A stretch of 61,581 bases of DNA from Fodinicola feengrottensis (GTDB taxonomy: Bacteria; Actinomycetota; Actinomycetes; Mycobacteriales; HKI-0501), in contig NZ_WOTO01000056.1 in NCBI RefSeq assembly GCF_010993775.1, forward strand, positions 1-61,581. Direction: 5' to 3'. Below are positions 29,493 to 39,126 of this stretch, in pieces. Every line of letters starts with the position of its first letter. Positions within the stretch are counted from its first letter, which is position 1. Position numbers and translations under genes: made by a program. The notes beneath the pieces are model-generated. The model made no database searches. It saw only the letters and a program-made list of their open reading frames with translations, and was not told where the DNA came from.

Positions 29493-29983
29493 TCAGTGCC
29501 AGAGTTGATAACTGTTGGTGCCGTGCCCGCACGAGTTGGTGTATGCGGACTTGGACGAATTGCTGTCCAGACAGAACCCGGTGGCGTAGTCCTGCAGTTC
29601 GATGTTGCCACCGAAGGTGAAGACGTCCCACAGCTGGTAGCTGTTCGTGCCGTGACCGCAGGGATTCGTGTAGAGCGACTTGGATGAGTTGCTGTCCAGG
29701 CAGAATCCGGTGGCCACGTCCTGCAGCTCGCGGTGGCTGCCAAAAGCGACCACGGTCCAGTGCTGGTACGTGTTGGTGCTGCCACACGGGTTCGTGTAGG
29801 CGGACTTGGATGCGTTGCTGTCCAGGCAGAATCCGGTGGCGTAGTCCTGGAAGGTCTGCACAGACTGCGGGGAGAGGATCTTGGGCGCGGCCGGCCGGTG
29901 GCAGCCGCGGCCGGGCCGGCCGTCATCGTGAGAGCGGTCAGTACGCCAACCGCGACGGCGCCGATTTTGGTGTGAGCGCGCAT
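29493..29983 (-). CDS. secreted ricin-type beta-trefoil lectin (frameshifted)
   Basis: About 163 residues: signal peptide (residues 1-28, AVAVGVLTALTMTAGPAAAA) and one RICIN domain of three repeats of about 42 residues. Each repeat reads close to LQDYATGFCLDSN, SKSAYTNPCG and an xYQxW turn, giving the classical QxW pattern and one disulfide-type Cys pair per repeat. Such domains bind sugars outside the cell. The break lies near 29880; the neighbouring frame gives AKILSPQSVQTFQDYATG, joining signal and lectin. AGGAGG precedes ATG 29983. No catalytic domain is attached, so it is a lone lectin. The repeats are also very similar as DNA, suggesting recent internal duplication or conversion. Confidence 0.83.
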
Positions 29984-30005
29984 TTCTGCCTCCTGGTCGG
30001 GACGG

Positions 30006-30942
30006 TCACCCGGCAGCCTGCCGGCCGATCGCGGGCGCGGCTTGTAAGAACGCGTCAATACCGGAGATCTCCACGCTGGTGACCTGGTGCGGGATCCGGT
30101 CTAATGCGCGAGGGTGCCCGCCGCGCCGGCGGGCCAGCCGGAACTGGCTTGGGCTGCAGCCCACCATGGCCTTGAAAACATGGTCGAAATGCGGCTGGTC
30201 GTGATATCCGGCGGTGGCCGCCACCTCGGCCCAGGAGATGTCGGACTCGGCCAGCCGCAACGCACGTTGTAACCGCAGTACCCGTGCGAGCGTCTTGGGC
30301 GGCAGCCCGACCTGCTGGTCGAACCAGCGTTCCAGTCGCCGGCGGCTCCAGCCCAGCTCGCTGACCAGGTTCTCCACCGCGCGCGGCACCCGCGCTCCGG
30401 TGCAGTGCCCGCCACGCGAAGCCGACTTCGGGCCGGTGCGGCGGCCCGGACCGCAGCCGCCAGACCAACAACCGGTCAATCAGTGCGAACCGGGATTCCC
30501 AACTGGGGCAGCAAACCAACCGGTCGAGCCACCGCTGCGCGCGCGGGCCGAGCAGGTCTGTCAGTCGTACGACGGTGTCGGTCAGTTCATGCATGGGGAG
30601 CCCGAAAATGGTGTAAGCGGCCAGCGGATAAAGAATGATTTCCACGCCTTCCAGGTGGGCGCCGTGTTCGGCCAGTACGGCGGTGCGGCGCAGGCCCGCG
30701 ACCAGCGAGCCGTGCTCAGCCGAAGGTGAACCTGTGCGTACGGTCCCGGAGAACTGCAGGAGAACCGTCACCACACCGTCTGGCAGCTCCAGCCGGCGCC
30801 TTGGCAGACCGCGCAGCCGGTAGCCGCGATAGCAGATCACCGAGCCGCGCAGTTCGCGCGTGGGCGGCCTGCTGCTGAGCTCACAGGATCGGCGTTCGCG
30901 CGCCGGCAGCGGGACGGTATGAACGCGAGCGTGCCTTGTCAT
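30006..30942 (-). CDS. AraC-family transcriptional regulator (frameshifted)
   Basis: About 312 residues. The N-terminal half is a DUF6597/sensor-type domain (GSVICYRGYRLRGLPRRRLELPDGVVTVLLQFSG). After a break near 30410 the C-terminal AraC DNA-binding domain follows: LVSELGWSRRRLERWFDQQVGLPPKTLARVLRLQRAL, the second HTH SWAEVAATAGYHDQPHFDHVFKAMVGCSPSQFR, which is diagnostic. ATG 30942 fits a GGGGAG leader. The gene lies 22 bp upstream of the lectin gene on the same strand and may be cotranscribed with or control it. An AT-richer 229-bp gap separates it from the methyltransferase gene upstream, where its promoter must be. Ligand unknown. Confidence 0.82.
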
Positions 30943-31171
30943 GCGGCTCCCCATCCCCGGGTGGAACTCTTTTGCCGCTCCTGCTCGCAAACCGGGAGCA
31001 CGCTAACACGTGCGAAGAGCCTCGCATACCACCTTTCCGGAAATCAGCGAACTTCCGGGTTTCTTAACCAAAAACCGCATACGGAAGAGTCAAGAACTAT
31101 TTTTCCGGTGATCGCCGCAAATCGCCCGCACGGCGACTTTCTTGGCGGATTGCCGTTCGCGTTCCTGAACG

Positions 31172-31996
31172 TCAGAGCTTGGTGCCGGTGGTGCTGATCA
31201 GCGGTGGCATTTGGATGACCAGATCCGGGTCGGACAATTCCTGGTAGAACCGTTCGATCTGGTCGTCGGTGAGCAGGCCGCTGGCGATCAGCCCGTCCCG
31301 AACCTGCTCGATATTGGCCCGGTTCACCCCGCCGACCGCGGATTCGCCGATCCCGATCGCGCAGGTGCCCTCGGCCCGGATGTCCACCAGCCCGAGGCTG
31401 GCGAAAAGCTCCGGCAGTTTTGGTCCGAGCGAAAGATCCGAGCCGTGATTGGCCAGAAAAGTGATGATGAATGCCTGCGAAACCACGGAGACATTCTCGT
31501 GGTCGGCGTCCACTCGTACCACCGGCGTCCGGCTGAGGTCGAAATCCTCGATGAGCAGCCGGCCGCCGGGGTTCAACGCGCTGGTCAACCGGGCGAGCGC
31601 GGCCACCGGATCGGCCAGGTGAACGATCACCAGGCGGGCATGGATAAGGTCAAAACCGCCCGCTGGCAACGGATCCGAGGTCACGTCGTGCTGGCGGACC
31701 TCCACCACCGCGGCGTCACCGGTGTCGACCAGCCGCGGGTTGAGGTCGGTGGCGAGCACGTGGCCGGCCGGCCCGACCCGGTCCGCGAGCAGCCGGGCCA
31801 CCGATCCGCTGCCGGCGCCCAGTTCCCAGCAGCGCGCGCCCGGCGCGAGCCCGAGCGCGTCGAGGTGCCGAATGGTTCCTGGGTCGTACAACGACTCCAG
31901 GTTGTCGAAACGAGTCGCGGCTTGCTCGGCCGCGTTGTCCAAGGTGTAAGCCGAAGAATCCCCATAACTGCGGAGGATGGCATTCCCGGTGCCCAC
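31172..31996 (-). CDS. class I SAM-dependent methyltransferase
   Basis: 274 residues, unbroken. SAM site motif I is CWELGAGSGSVARLLADRV near residue 57, the acidic second strand ATDLNPR, motif GFDLIHARLVIVHLADP, and NPGGRLLIEDFDLSR after it, all standard for Methyltransf_25/31. The C-terminal 110 residues form the lid typical of small-molecule methylases. Start is GTG 31996 with AGGACAA upstream; the next candidate would cut into the first helix. It is not clearly in an operon: BioN ends 88 bp downstream on the same strand only by position of another unit, and AraC begins 229 bp further down. Substrate unknown. Confidence 0.82.
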   Translation of the reverse strand: MGTGNAILRSYGDSSAYTLDNAAEQAATRFDNLESLYDPGTIRHLDALGLAPGARCWELGAGSGSVARLLADRVGPAGHVLATDLNPRLVDTGDAAVVEVRQHDVTSDPLPAGGFDLIHARLVIVHLADPVAALARLTSALNPGGRLLIEDFDLSRTPVVRVDADHENVSVVSQAFIITFLANHGSDLSLGPKLPELFASLGLVDIRAEGTCAIGIGESAVGGVNRANIEQVRDGLIASGLLTDDQIERFYQELSDPDLVIQMPPLISTTGTKL

Positions 31997-32083
31997 TTGT
32001 CCTGCCCTAATGGGACCTTTTCAGGGCACCTGTTGAACCCGCCAGATTGGCTGGAAAAGGGGATTTATGCTTTCTGTGCGAGT

Positions 32084-32688
32084 TTAATCGTCGTCGACAC
32101 CGCGGGCCACCAGAGCCTCGCCGAGGGATTCGGTACGCCGGAGCGTACGGATGACGAAGGGCAGCACGAAACCGCGGACCGACCAGGCGATGCCACGGGC
32201 CCGCTGGGCTTCCCGGATGTCCGACGCGATTTCCGCGAGCACCGGCACCGACCGCAGGGTGAGCGCCACCAGCAGGCCGAGCCGGGTCGGGTCGGCGCCG
32301 AACCGGCGCAGCGGCTGGAGCAGTTTTTCCACCGTGGCCACGAGCTCGGTGGTACGGGTAGTGAGGGTCAGCAGGCCGGCGAGCGCCACCAGGGCGATCA
32401 GCCGGGCGCAGATCAGGATCGCGGTGTGCAGGCCGGCGAAAATCCACTGGGCACCGAAACGAACAAGACGACGAAGGCGATGGGCTTCAACTGCGCCCAG
32501 ACAAGCCGAACCGGAATGCGCCCCACCGCGTAGAGCAGGAGGCAGCCGACAGCGGCCGCGATCAGCCAGATCTCGTACGGGATCAGGAAAAGACCGATCG
32601 CGGCGACCAGCAGGGCGGCCAGTTTGAGCCCGGCCGGCAGGCGGTGCAGGAGGCTCGGAGTTGGGTGGTAGAGGCCGAGCAGGCTCAT
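32084..32688 (-). CDS. bioN: ECF transporter T component BioN (frameshifted)
   Basis: About 201 residues: energy-coupling transmembrane protein of the CbiQ family, which links the ATPase to the substrate-binding BioY. The N-terminal half has helices near LKLAALLVAAIGLFLIPYEIWLIAAAVG; the C-terminal half holds the coupling signature with two Ala-Arg-Gly blocks, AQRARGIAW and ALVARGVDDD. A break near 32455 divides these; the joining frame reads WIFAGLHTAILICARLIALVALAGLL. The ATG at 32688 overlaps the BioM stop (ATGA). It is the last gene of the biotin operon. Confidence 0.87.
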
Positions 32689-33358
32689 CCGACCAGCGCC
32701 CGATAGAACTTCAGCGCCGGCTCGGGGGAGTCGTCCGCGACCACCCGGCCCTGGTCCAGCACGATCACCCGGTCGAATGAGTCCAATGCGTCCAGATCAT
32801 GGGTGACCAGCAGAATTTGTTGTGGCAGTTCGTCCAGCAAGGCGGCGAATCTGCGTTTGTTCGACAGGTCCAGCAAAGTGGTCGGCTCGTCGCAGACCAG
32901 CACGGCCGGTTCCACCACCAGCACGGACATCAGCGCCAGCAGCTGTTTCTGGCCGCCGGACAGCAGATGCGCCGGATGGTCGCGGTGGCCGCCAAGGCCG
33001 TAGCGGTCCAGCACCGCGGTGACCCGCTGGGCGATCTCGGCTTTGGAAAGACCACCGCGGCGCAACGAAAAAGCCACATCCTCAGCGACCGTGGGCATCA
33101 CGATCTGGCTGTCCGGGTCGGCGAAGACGAAGCCGACCTGGCGACGCACCTGCCGGCCGTGCTTGCCCACCTCCAGCCCATTCACCAAGACCTCGCCGGC
33201 GGTGGGCGTGACCAGGCCATTGACCGTACGCGCGAGGGTCGACTTGCCGGAACCGTGGCGCCGACGAACCCGACCCGGTTTTCCTCCAGGCGCAACGAAA
33301 CATCGGTGAGGACGACTCGTTCGCCGTACCGGTGCGAGAGTCCCTGGAATTCGATCAC
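32685..33358 (-). CDS. bioM: ECF transporter ATPase BioM (frameshifted in Walker A)
   Basis: About 224 residues. ABC ATPase driving biotin uptake. After one base is restored near 33255 the N-terminus reads IEFQGLSHRYGERVVLTDVSL and then GANGSGKSTL (Walker A). Q-loop is VFADPDSQIVMPTVAED, signature LLSGGQKQLLAL, Walker B VLVCDEPTTLLD and H-loop LVTHDLDAL. The GTG start at 33358 overlaps the thiolase stop by 4 bp. One unusual point: the D-loop region reads TTLLDLSNKRR, matching other BioM proteins rather than CbiO. Works with BioN and BioY; the order of genes supports a dedicated biotin system. Confidence 0.88.
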
Positions 33359-34495
33359 GCGGACACACTCCGGACCAGGGTGGCCACCCCGAGGCCGCCG
33401 CCGGACGCGATCGCGGCCAACCCGTACGCGCCGGGCTTGTTGATGAGCTGGCTGAAAAGCCGCACCATCAGCACCGCGCCGGAGGCTCCCCAGGGATGGC
33501 CGAGCGCGATCGCGCCGCCGTCCGGACACACCCGCTGCCAGGACAGGTCGAGGGCGTCCAGGCAGGCCAGCACCTGGCCGGCGAAAGCCTCGTTGAACTC
33601 CACAGTGGACACTTGGTCCAACGTCAGGCCGTTGCGCCTGAGCAGCGTCTGGATCGCTGGCACCGGGCCGAAACCAGGCCGTCGCGGGTCGACACCGGCG
33701 ACCGCCCAGTCCACGATCCGCAGGCCCGGCAGCCAGCGCTGCGCTCGCCATTTCTCGCTCACCACCGCGACCACCGCGGCGCCGTCGTTGACACCGCAGG
33801 AATTCCCGGCCGTCGCGGTGCCGCCGGGACCGAACGCGGCCGGCAACCGAGACAACCGGCCGACCCCGAAGCCGGGTCGTGGTCGATCGTCCGTGGTGAC
33901 TCCAGCGACCGGCACGATTTCCCGGTCGAAGGCGCCCGACCGCTGGGCGGCGACCGCCCGCGCGTGGCTTGCCGCCGCGTACTCGTCCTGGCGTTGCCGG
34001 CTGATCCCGGCCGCGGCGGCCAACGCGTCGGCGGCCGGCCCCATTTCCGGGTCTCCGTACGACGCCGGCGCGAACGGTGCCCTGGGATAGAAACGCGGCG
34101 GTTCGCCGGGCGTACGCGGACGCTCGGCCCGCCAGGGCGCGGTCGACGACGGCTCTCCACGCCGCCAGCGAGATAGGCGTGGCCGCGGCCGGCGGCGAGC
34201 TGCGCGGCGGCCAGGTTGATCGCCTCCAGTCCGCTCGCGCACTGCCGGTCGATGGTCAGGCCCGGCACGGATTCCCCCAAGCCGGCGCGAAGTGCGGCCA
34301 CCCGGGCGGTGTTTCCGCCCGGCCCCATGAGATTCCCGAGGATGACATCGTCAATGTCAGCTGCGGCAAGGCGTACGTCATCGGCGGTGGCGGTCAACAC
34401 GGCGGCCGCGAGCTGGTCGGCCGGCACCGACCGGAGCGACTTGCCGACCGTCCCGATCGGCTGCGGCGGCGGGCCGCCACGATCACCGCGGTCAT
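33355..34495 (-). CDS. thiolase-family protein in the biotin operon (VraB-like, frameshifted)
   Basis: About 380 residues. Nucleophilic Cys is in DRQCASGLEAINLA near residue 85, and the His motifs are NEAFAGQ and GGAIALGHPWGASGA. The second active-site Cys, usually in a CxGGG-like motif near the end, is replaced: the sequence reads AIASGGGLGVATL. Thiolases lacking that Cys may not catalyse standard Claisen condensation. Breaks lie near 34465 (just after the start) and near 34155. ATG 34495 overlaps the AMP-ligase stop; the end overlaps the BioM start. Its place between bioY and bioMN recalls the vraA-vraB pair beside bioY in staphylococci. A pimeloyl-chain or biotin-precursor role is inference only. 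Confidence 0.82.
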
Positions 34496-35894
34496 CGCAG
34501 CGGCCGTACGTCCGGCCAGCGGTCCTGGACCGCCGCACGGGCGATTTTTTTCCGCTGGTGGTCAGCGGAATCCGGTCCACTGTGAACCAGCGGCGCGGGC
34601 GTTTACCGGCGCTCAGCCGGACCGCGGTGTGGGCGCGCAGGGCGCGCCGGTGCAGGACCGTACCAGGCTCCGGCTGCAAAAACGGCGCGACGACGACCGC
34701 TCCCAGCCACGGATGCGGTAGTGCGACCACCACCGCCTCGGCGACGCCCGGCGCCGCCCGGAGCACGGCTTCCACTTCCTCGGCGGAGACTTTCGTGCCA
34801 CCGCTGACAACTGTGGCGGCACCCCGGCCAACCACCACCAGTGAGCCGTCCTCCCGCAGCAGACCGCGATCGCCGACGCTGACCCACTCGCCTGCGTCGA
34901 CTCTCACGCCGTTTGTCAGGTATCCGGCGAAAAGCAGCGCGGAACGGACCCAGATCTCGCCTTCCTCAGCGGCACCCACCGGCTGTCCGCCGTCGTCCCG
35001 GATTTCAATGTCCACAGTGGATGGTGGCCGGCCGACGGTGGCTGCCGGCTCGGTCGTACGAACGCTGACCACCGACTGCTCGGACGATCCGTAGTATTCG
35101 ACGACCTGGCAACCGGGCAATGCTTTCTCGGCCCGGATTTCCAGGTCACGGTCGAGTTTGGCGCCCACCGTGAGAATCATCCGCAAATGTGCCGCCGGCT
35201 CCACCTCCCAGACCGGTACGAGCGCGGCCAGCATCGCCGGGATGAGGTGCGCCACGGTCGCTTCGGCGGCCCGCGCGGCCGCCTTCGCCGGCGACCAGTC
35301 CGGCAGCAGCAGGCACCGCGCCCCCACCGAAATCGCATGTGTCACCGCGAAAATCCCACCGGAAGTCGACAACCGCCCACCTGACAACACGGTGTCATCG
35401 ACGGTCATCCCAGTCACGTCGGTGAACACCGGATAGGACTCATGCCACGACCGCCGTGTTCGCCCAAAAACCTTCGGCCCGCCCGTACTCCCCGACGTCG
35501 TCCCCAGATAGAACTCGACGTTTTCGTCGTCAGCAAGGGAAAGATCGCTACCAAAACGTGGAGTTCGGGAAGTCTCGACATGGTGGGTGGGACGCGCGGC
35601 GGCCAGGATGTGCTTGGTTTCGGCGGCTGACCAGGCCGGATCGCAGACCAACGCGGCCGCGCCACACCAGTCGGCGGCCAGAAACCAAGCCACCGTGCCG
35701 ACCGGATCGACGCCGTCCAGCGCCAGCCGGTCACCCGCTCGTACGCCCCGGCCGCGCAGCTCGGCGGCGCCACCAGCGACCCACTCCCAGAGCTCCGACC
35801 AGGTCACCGTCCGCCGGCCGTCGTCGAGCGCACTGGCGTCCGGCCTCTCGGTCGCCCAGCGCCGCAGCTCGGCCAGCACCAACCCCTCAGTCAC
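34492..35894 (-). CDS. AMP-forming acyl-CoA synthetase in the biotin operon (frameshifted at its end)
   Basis: About 467 residues, short for the family. Motif A3 is FYLGTTSGSTGGPKVF, then VEYYGSSEQSVVS, A5/A7 with VSVGDRGLLREDGSLVVVGR, and the C-terminal lysine motif PLTTSGK near the end. It activates a carboxylic acid as acyl-AMP then acyl-CoA. A run of seven A at about 34544 (five or eight restores GKIARAAVQDRW) breaks the last 17 codons; the restored frame stops at 34492. GTG 35894 overlaps the BioY gene by 8 bp. In the operon it precedes the thiolase, so the two may act in series on the same acyl chain, plausibly a pimelate-like precursor. Confidence 0.85.
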
Positions 35895-36493
35895 TTATGG
35901 AGGTTACGTCGACCTTCGCCGCGTGCGTCTTCGAGACCGGCACCAACGTCGGATATGCCCGATGCACGGCGACCGCCACCAGGGACACGATCACCGCCTT
36001 GGCCACGTCGCCGGGAATGAACACCAGCGACTGGATCGCGGCGGTGGGGAGGCTGCCCACCACGACCGCCCAGTACGGAATGCCCACCGCGTAGATGACA
36101 ACCACCCCGCCGACCACACAGGCGATCAACGCTTTGACGAAGCTCAGTTTTGGGAAGCGCGCGCTCCACCAACCAGCCGGTCGCGTACGCGCCCAGCAGC
36201 CACCCGATGATGAAGCCGCCACTGGGCCCGGCGAACACCGCCAACCCGCCACGACCACCGGACAGCAGCGGGAAGCCCACCAGGACCAGCATGATGAACA
36301 GCGCCAACGTCAACGCCGCCCGCCGCCCGCCCAGCAGGCAGCCGACCAGCATCACCCCCAACGTCTGCAGGGTGATCGGGACCGTACTCCCGAAAAGGTA
36401 GATACCGGGCATCAATCCCAGGACCGCGATGAAAGCGGCGAAGACCGCGATCTGTGCCAAATCAGCAGCCAACAACCGACGAGTGCGAGCCAT
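35887..36493 (-). CDS. bioY: biotin transporter substrate-binding component BioY (frameshifted)
   Basis: About 202 residues, six membrane helices expected. Family blocks: AVFAAFIAVLGLMPGIYLFGSTVPITLQTLGVMLVGCLLGGRRA with the biotin-site PITLQTL, AGPSGGFIIGWLLGAYATGWL, and the last helices PYWAVVVGSLPTAAIQSLVFIPGDVAKAVIVSLVAV after a break near 36160. It binds biotin in the membrane and delivers it to BioMN. ATG 36493 has AAAGAG before it. First gene of a five-gene operon in which every junction overlaps by 4 to 8 bp, so translation is coupled throughout. I see no clear BioQ or BirA operator in the 118 bp upstream. Confidence 0.9.
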
Positions 36494-36612
36494 AGTCTCT
36501 TTCCGTCCGACGGAACGCGTGCCAGCACCGTAACTCTCCCGGCTCGTCCTCTGAGCACAATCGAGCCGTCATATAGCTGGCCAAGTCTGTCGATGTTCGC
36601 TCTTGACGCCGG

Positions 36613-37125
36613 TCAGAGGGCGCGGAGCATGCAACAGCGCGGCCAGCGGTCCAGCCCGAGCGACGCCTCGTGGTCGCGGATCGTACGCAGGCCAGGCGTG
36701 ACCTCGGCGGTGGTCAGGCGACGAAAGCCGAGACGCTCGTAGTAGGGCAGGTTCCACGCGACCTCGACGAAGGTGGTGAGGGTGAGCGCGGGATGTCCAC
36801 GCTCGCGCGCCCACCTGCCCACCTGGTCGATCAAGGCCTGACCGATCCGCTGGTGGGCGTGGTCCGGATCGACCGAGACCTGCTCGATGTGGGCGTTCCC
36901 GTCCACCACGTCGGCGAGGACGTACGCGGCGGGGTGATCGGCGGCGTCCGTCGCGACCCATGCCCGGCCGTCTTGCTGGTACGCCCGCAGCTGCTCCTCC
37001 GGCAGCCCCTCGTCGCCGGCCACCTCGTCCATCCCGATCTCGGCGAACGCCTTTCCGGCGGCCACCTCGATCCTCCTGAGCACCGGCAGGTCAGTCTCGC
37101 CCGCCAACCGAATCGCCACCGTCAT
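36613..37125 (-). CDS. GNAT-family N-acetyltransferase
   Basis: 170 residues, unbroken. GNAT core: IRLAGETDLPVLRRIEVAA at the start, AYVLADVVDGNAHIEQVSVDPDHAHQRIGQALIDQV (motif A with the acetyl-CoA loop QRIGQAL), and NLPYYERLGFRRL (motif B). ATG 37125 is preferred because the longer open frame upstream reads through a palindrome and is Pro/Ser-rich. Substrate cannot be predicted. It is a stand-alone gene 120 bp upstream of bioY on the same strand; the space between contains no clear terminator, so weak read-through to bioY is possible. Confidence 0.83.
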   Translation of the reverse strand: MTVAIRLAGETDLPVLRRIEVAAGKAFAEIGMDEVAGDEGLPEEQLRAYQQDGRAWVATDAADHPAAYVLADVVDGNAHIEQVSVDPDHAHQRIGQALIDQVGRWARERGHPALTLTTFVEVAWNLPYYERLGFRRLTTAEVTPGLRTIRDHEASLGLDRWPRCCMLRAL

Positions 37126-37198
37126 GCCAGCGACGATAGTGCTGTCCGCGCCGTGGCAGTGTCCCCGATCGGGGCGGCTTTGGTCCTTGAGCGCGGGA

Positions 37199-37234
37199 CA
37201 ATGTCCCGCACTCGATGTCGAGTGCGGGACATTG
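37199..37234. terminator. perfect palindrome with 17-bp arms (ATGTCC-type)
   Basis: CAATGTCCCGCACTCGA (37199-37215) and its exact inverted copy (37218-37234) are separated by two bases. A nested GCGGGACA-ATG-TCCCGC overlaps its left side. It lies between the GNAT start and the end of the glycosidase-like gene, so it can terminate the latter. Confidence 0.85.
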
Positions 37235-37292
37235 TGCCGCAGTGAAGGCGCGGCGAGCCCCTCCAGTGGCATGGGTTGCCGAGGGGTGTCTC

Positions 37293-38699
37293 TTAGTGCA
37301 GCAGTCGGAAAAGTTGGGCTTCGCCGGGCTGCAGGGCGACGGCGAGTTGCTGCGGGTTGGCGTACGTGAGCCAGCGGTTGTGGCGTGGGTCGAACAGTTG
37401 GACGCCGGTGACGGCGGAGCCGGTGTGTACGACGGTCGCGGCGGCGTCGCTGACCGAGCGGTTCGCGACCAGCAGGTGCTTGCGGGAGCTGTCACTTTCG
37501 CTGAAGCGGCCCAGAATAACGGCGCTCCCGCTGACCGCACTTACGTAGTCATCGGCCACGAAACCAGCGGCGTTGGTCGGCAGCGGCGACTCGTTGGCGT
37601 GTTGTACGGATTCCGAAACCAGCGGTTTGAGCTGCTGGCCGACCGGCTGCAGCCACTGCGTGTTGATCTTCTTCGCGGCCGTATAACGCTCGGTGCGGTG
37701 GCCGTCGAGAGTGATCAGCGCCGGGCCGAAGCCCTCGCCGCGGGCCGGATCCGGGGTCCAGTAGGTGAAATACTGGATGCCCTTCGCGCCGTAGGCGAGA
37801 CTTACGTTGACCTGCCACAACAAATCCGCCGCGGTCGGGGAGCGGTGGCCGTTGTAAGCCAATGTCTGAATGTAGGTCCAGGTCGGCAGGTTGTGGGCCA
37901 GCCCGGCGAGCCGGAAACGGGCCCAGTTGTCGAAATATCCGGTGTCCTCGCCGCTGGCCACGATCGGATATAGCGGTCGAAGGACAGCAGCGCCGGCTTG
38001 GTCGCGGCTATGTAGTTGTTGACGTACGTGTCGTAAGAAGGACCGTTGCCAGGCAACAGGTTCGCGTAGGGGAGCAGTTGCGGTGCGAGTGTCCGGGCCA
38101 CGTCGAAAGCCTTGCCCAGGCTGCCGAAAATGCCGTCCCACGGCTCGTCGAAGAGGTTGAAGCCAGCCAGCGACTTGTGCGGGCCGTACGCGTCCAGTGC
38201 CCGCTGGAAAAGTTCGCGGGCGTCCGCGGTGGTGATCGACATCGGCACACTACGGTCGTCCGAAATGGTGAACCAGCGGGTCATGTTCCGGACCTGAGTG
38301 TCGTCCGAGACGAGAACTTTCAAGCCGGTCTGGTCGGCCACCGACAGCATCTGTCCGATGATGTTGCCATCGTCGGCATAGTTTCCGCTGACCACGAACG
38401 TAAAACCGGCATCCGCGATCTCGGTGTAGCGGGCCACTGTCGTCTCGTACGGGTGCGGTGGCCCAGAAAATGCCGATCGGGAACTGTGTTCCGCCGACCA
38501 GCGGCAGCTCGGCGGCGGCGCGTGGCTGCACACCGGTCGTGACCGCGGCTCGCTCCTGTGCGACGGCGGCGGTTGGTGCGGCGGCGGCCAGGGCGGCGGT
38601 GGGCAGCACGCTGGCGGCCGCGCCGAGTCCGGCCATCCGGAACACGTCGCGGCGGTTGACCAGGCTGGCGATCGCCGATTCGGCGGGTTCGAGCGTCAT
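37293..38699 (-). CDS. Tat-exported glycoside-hydrolase-like (TIM-barrel) protein (frameshifted)
   Basis: About 469 residues. Twin-arginine signal NRRDVFRMAGLGAAASVLP then AAALA-type cut. The catalytic-domain stretch (two breaks, near 38455 and 37975) reads YTEIADAGFTFVVSGNY, LAGFNLFDEPWDGIFGSLG with the FDEP acid typical of clan GH-A, and PTWTYIQTLAYNG ... AYGAKGIQYFTYWTPD, where a second barrel acid would be expected. The C-terminus (HLLVANRSVSDAAATVVH ... DPRHNRWLTYANPQQLAVALQPGEAQLFRLL) is a beta-sandwich. Likely hydrolyses an extracellular beta-linked sugar; substrate unknown. ATG 38699 fits the Tat signal. No binding partner or transporter is nearby. Confidence 0.78.
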
Positions 38700-38853
38700 C
38701 CGTGTCCTCCCGGGCAAGCGATGCGGGCATTAGTCACTAACGCACCGCACGGTCCGGGCTATTTTCACGTACGAAGGGCCCGCTGCCACTACTTAAGGCC
38801 CCAACCGGCCAACCCACGGGCCGGTTGCGGACCATCGGAATACGATTCGGAGC

Positions 38854-39126
38854 ATGTTCTTCGTCATGCAGGTCTCTTTCGACGGCGATGACCGCCGGCT
38901 TGCCGCTCGCCCGGCCCACCGCGAGCGGCTCGCCCAACTCAAGGCTGAGGGCAGGCTTCTCGCGGCCGGGCCGTGGGACGACGAGTCCGGTGCGCTGCTG
39001 ATCTTCCGTACGGACCAGGCCGGCATGGACGAGATCGTCGCCGCCGACCCGTACTATCGCGGCCCCGGCGTCACCGTCGACTCGCTGCGCGAATGGCACC
39101 CGATCGCTGGCGATGTGCTCGACTAA
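38854..39126 (+). CDS. YciI-family protein
   Basis: 90 residues, unbroken. Dimeric alpha-beta barrel of the YCII family. Signature VMQVSFDGDDRRLAARPAHRERLAQLKAEGRLLAAGPW, then ESGALLIFRTDQAGMDEIVAADPYYRGPGVTVDSLREWHPI. The conserved pair His (in RPAHRERL) and Asp (in AADPY) of this fold, usually described as catalytic, is present. ATG 38854 follows a CGGAGC leader. Its stop overlaps the end of the convergent His-rich protein gene by 4 bp. Biological role unknown; some members dechlorinate or lactonise catechol products. Confidence 0.88.
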   Translation: MFFVMQVSFDGDDRRLAARPAHRERLAQLKAEGRLLAAGPWDDESGALLIFRTDQAGMDEIVAADPYYRGPGVTVDSLREWHPIAGDVLD

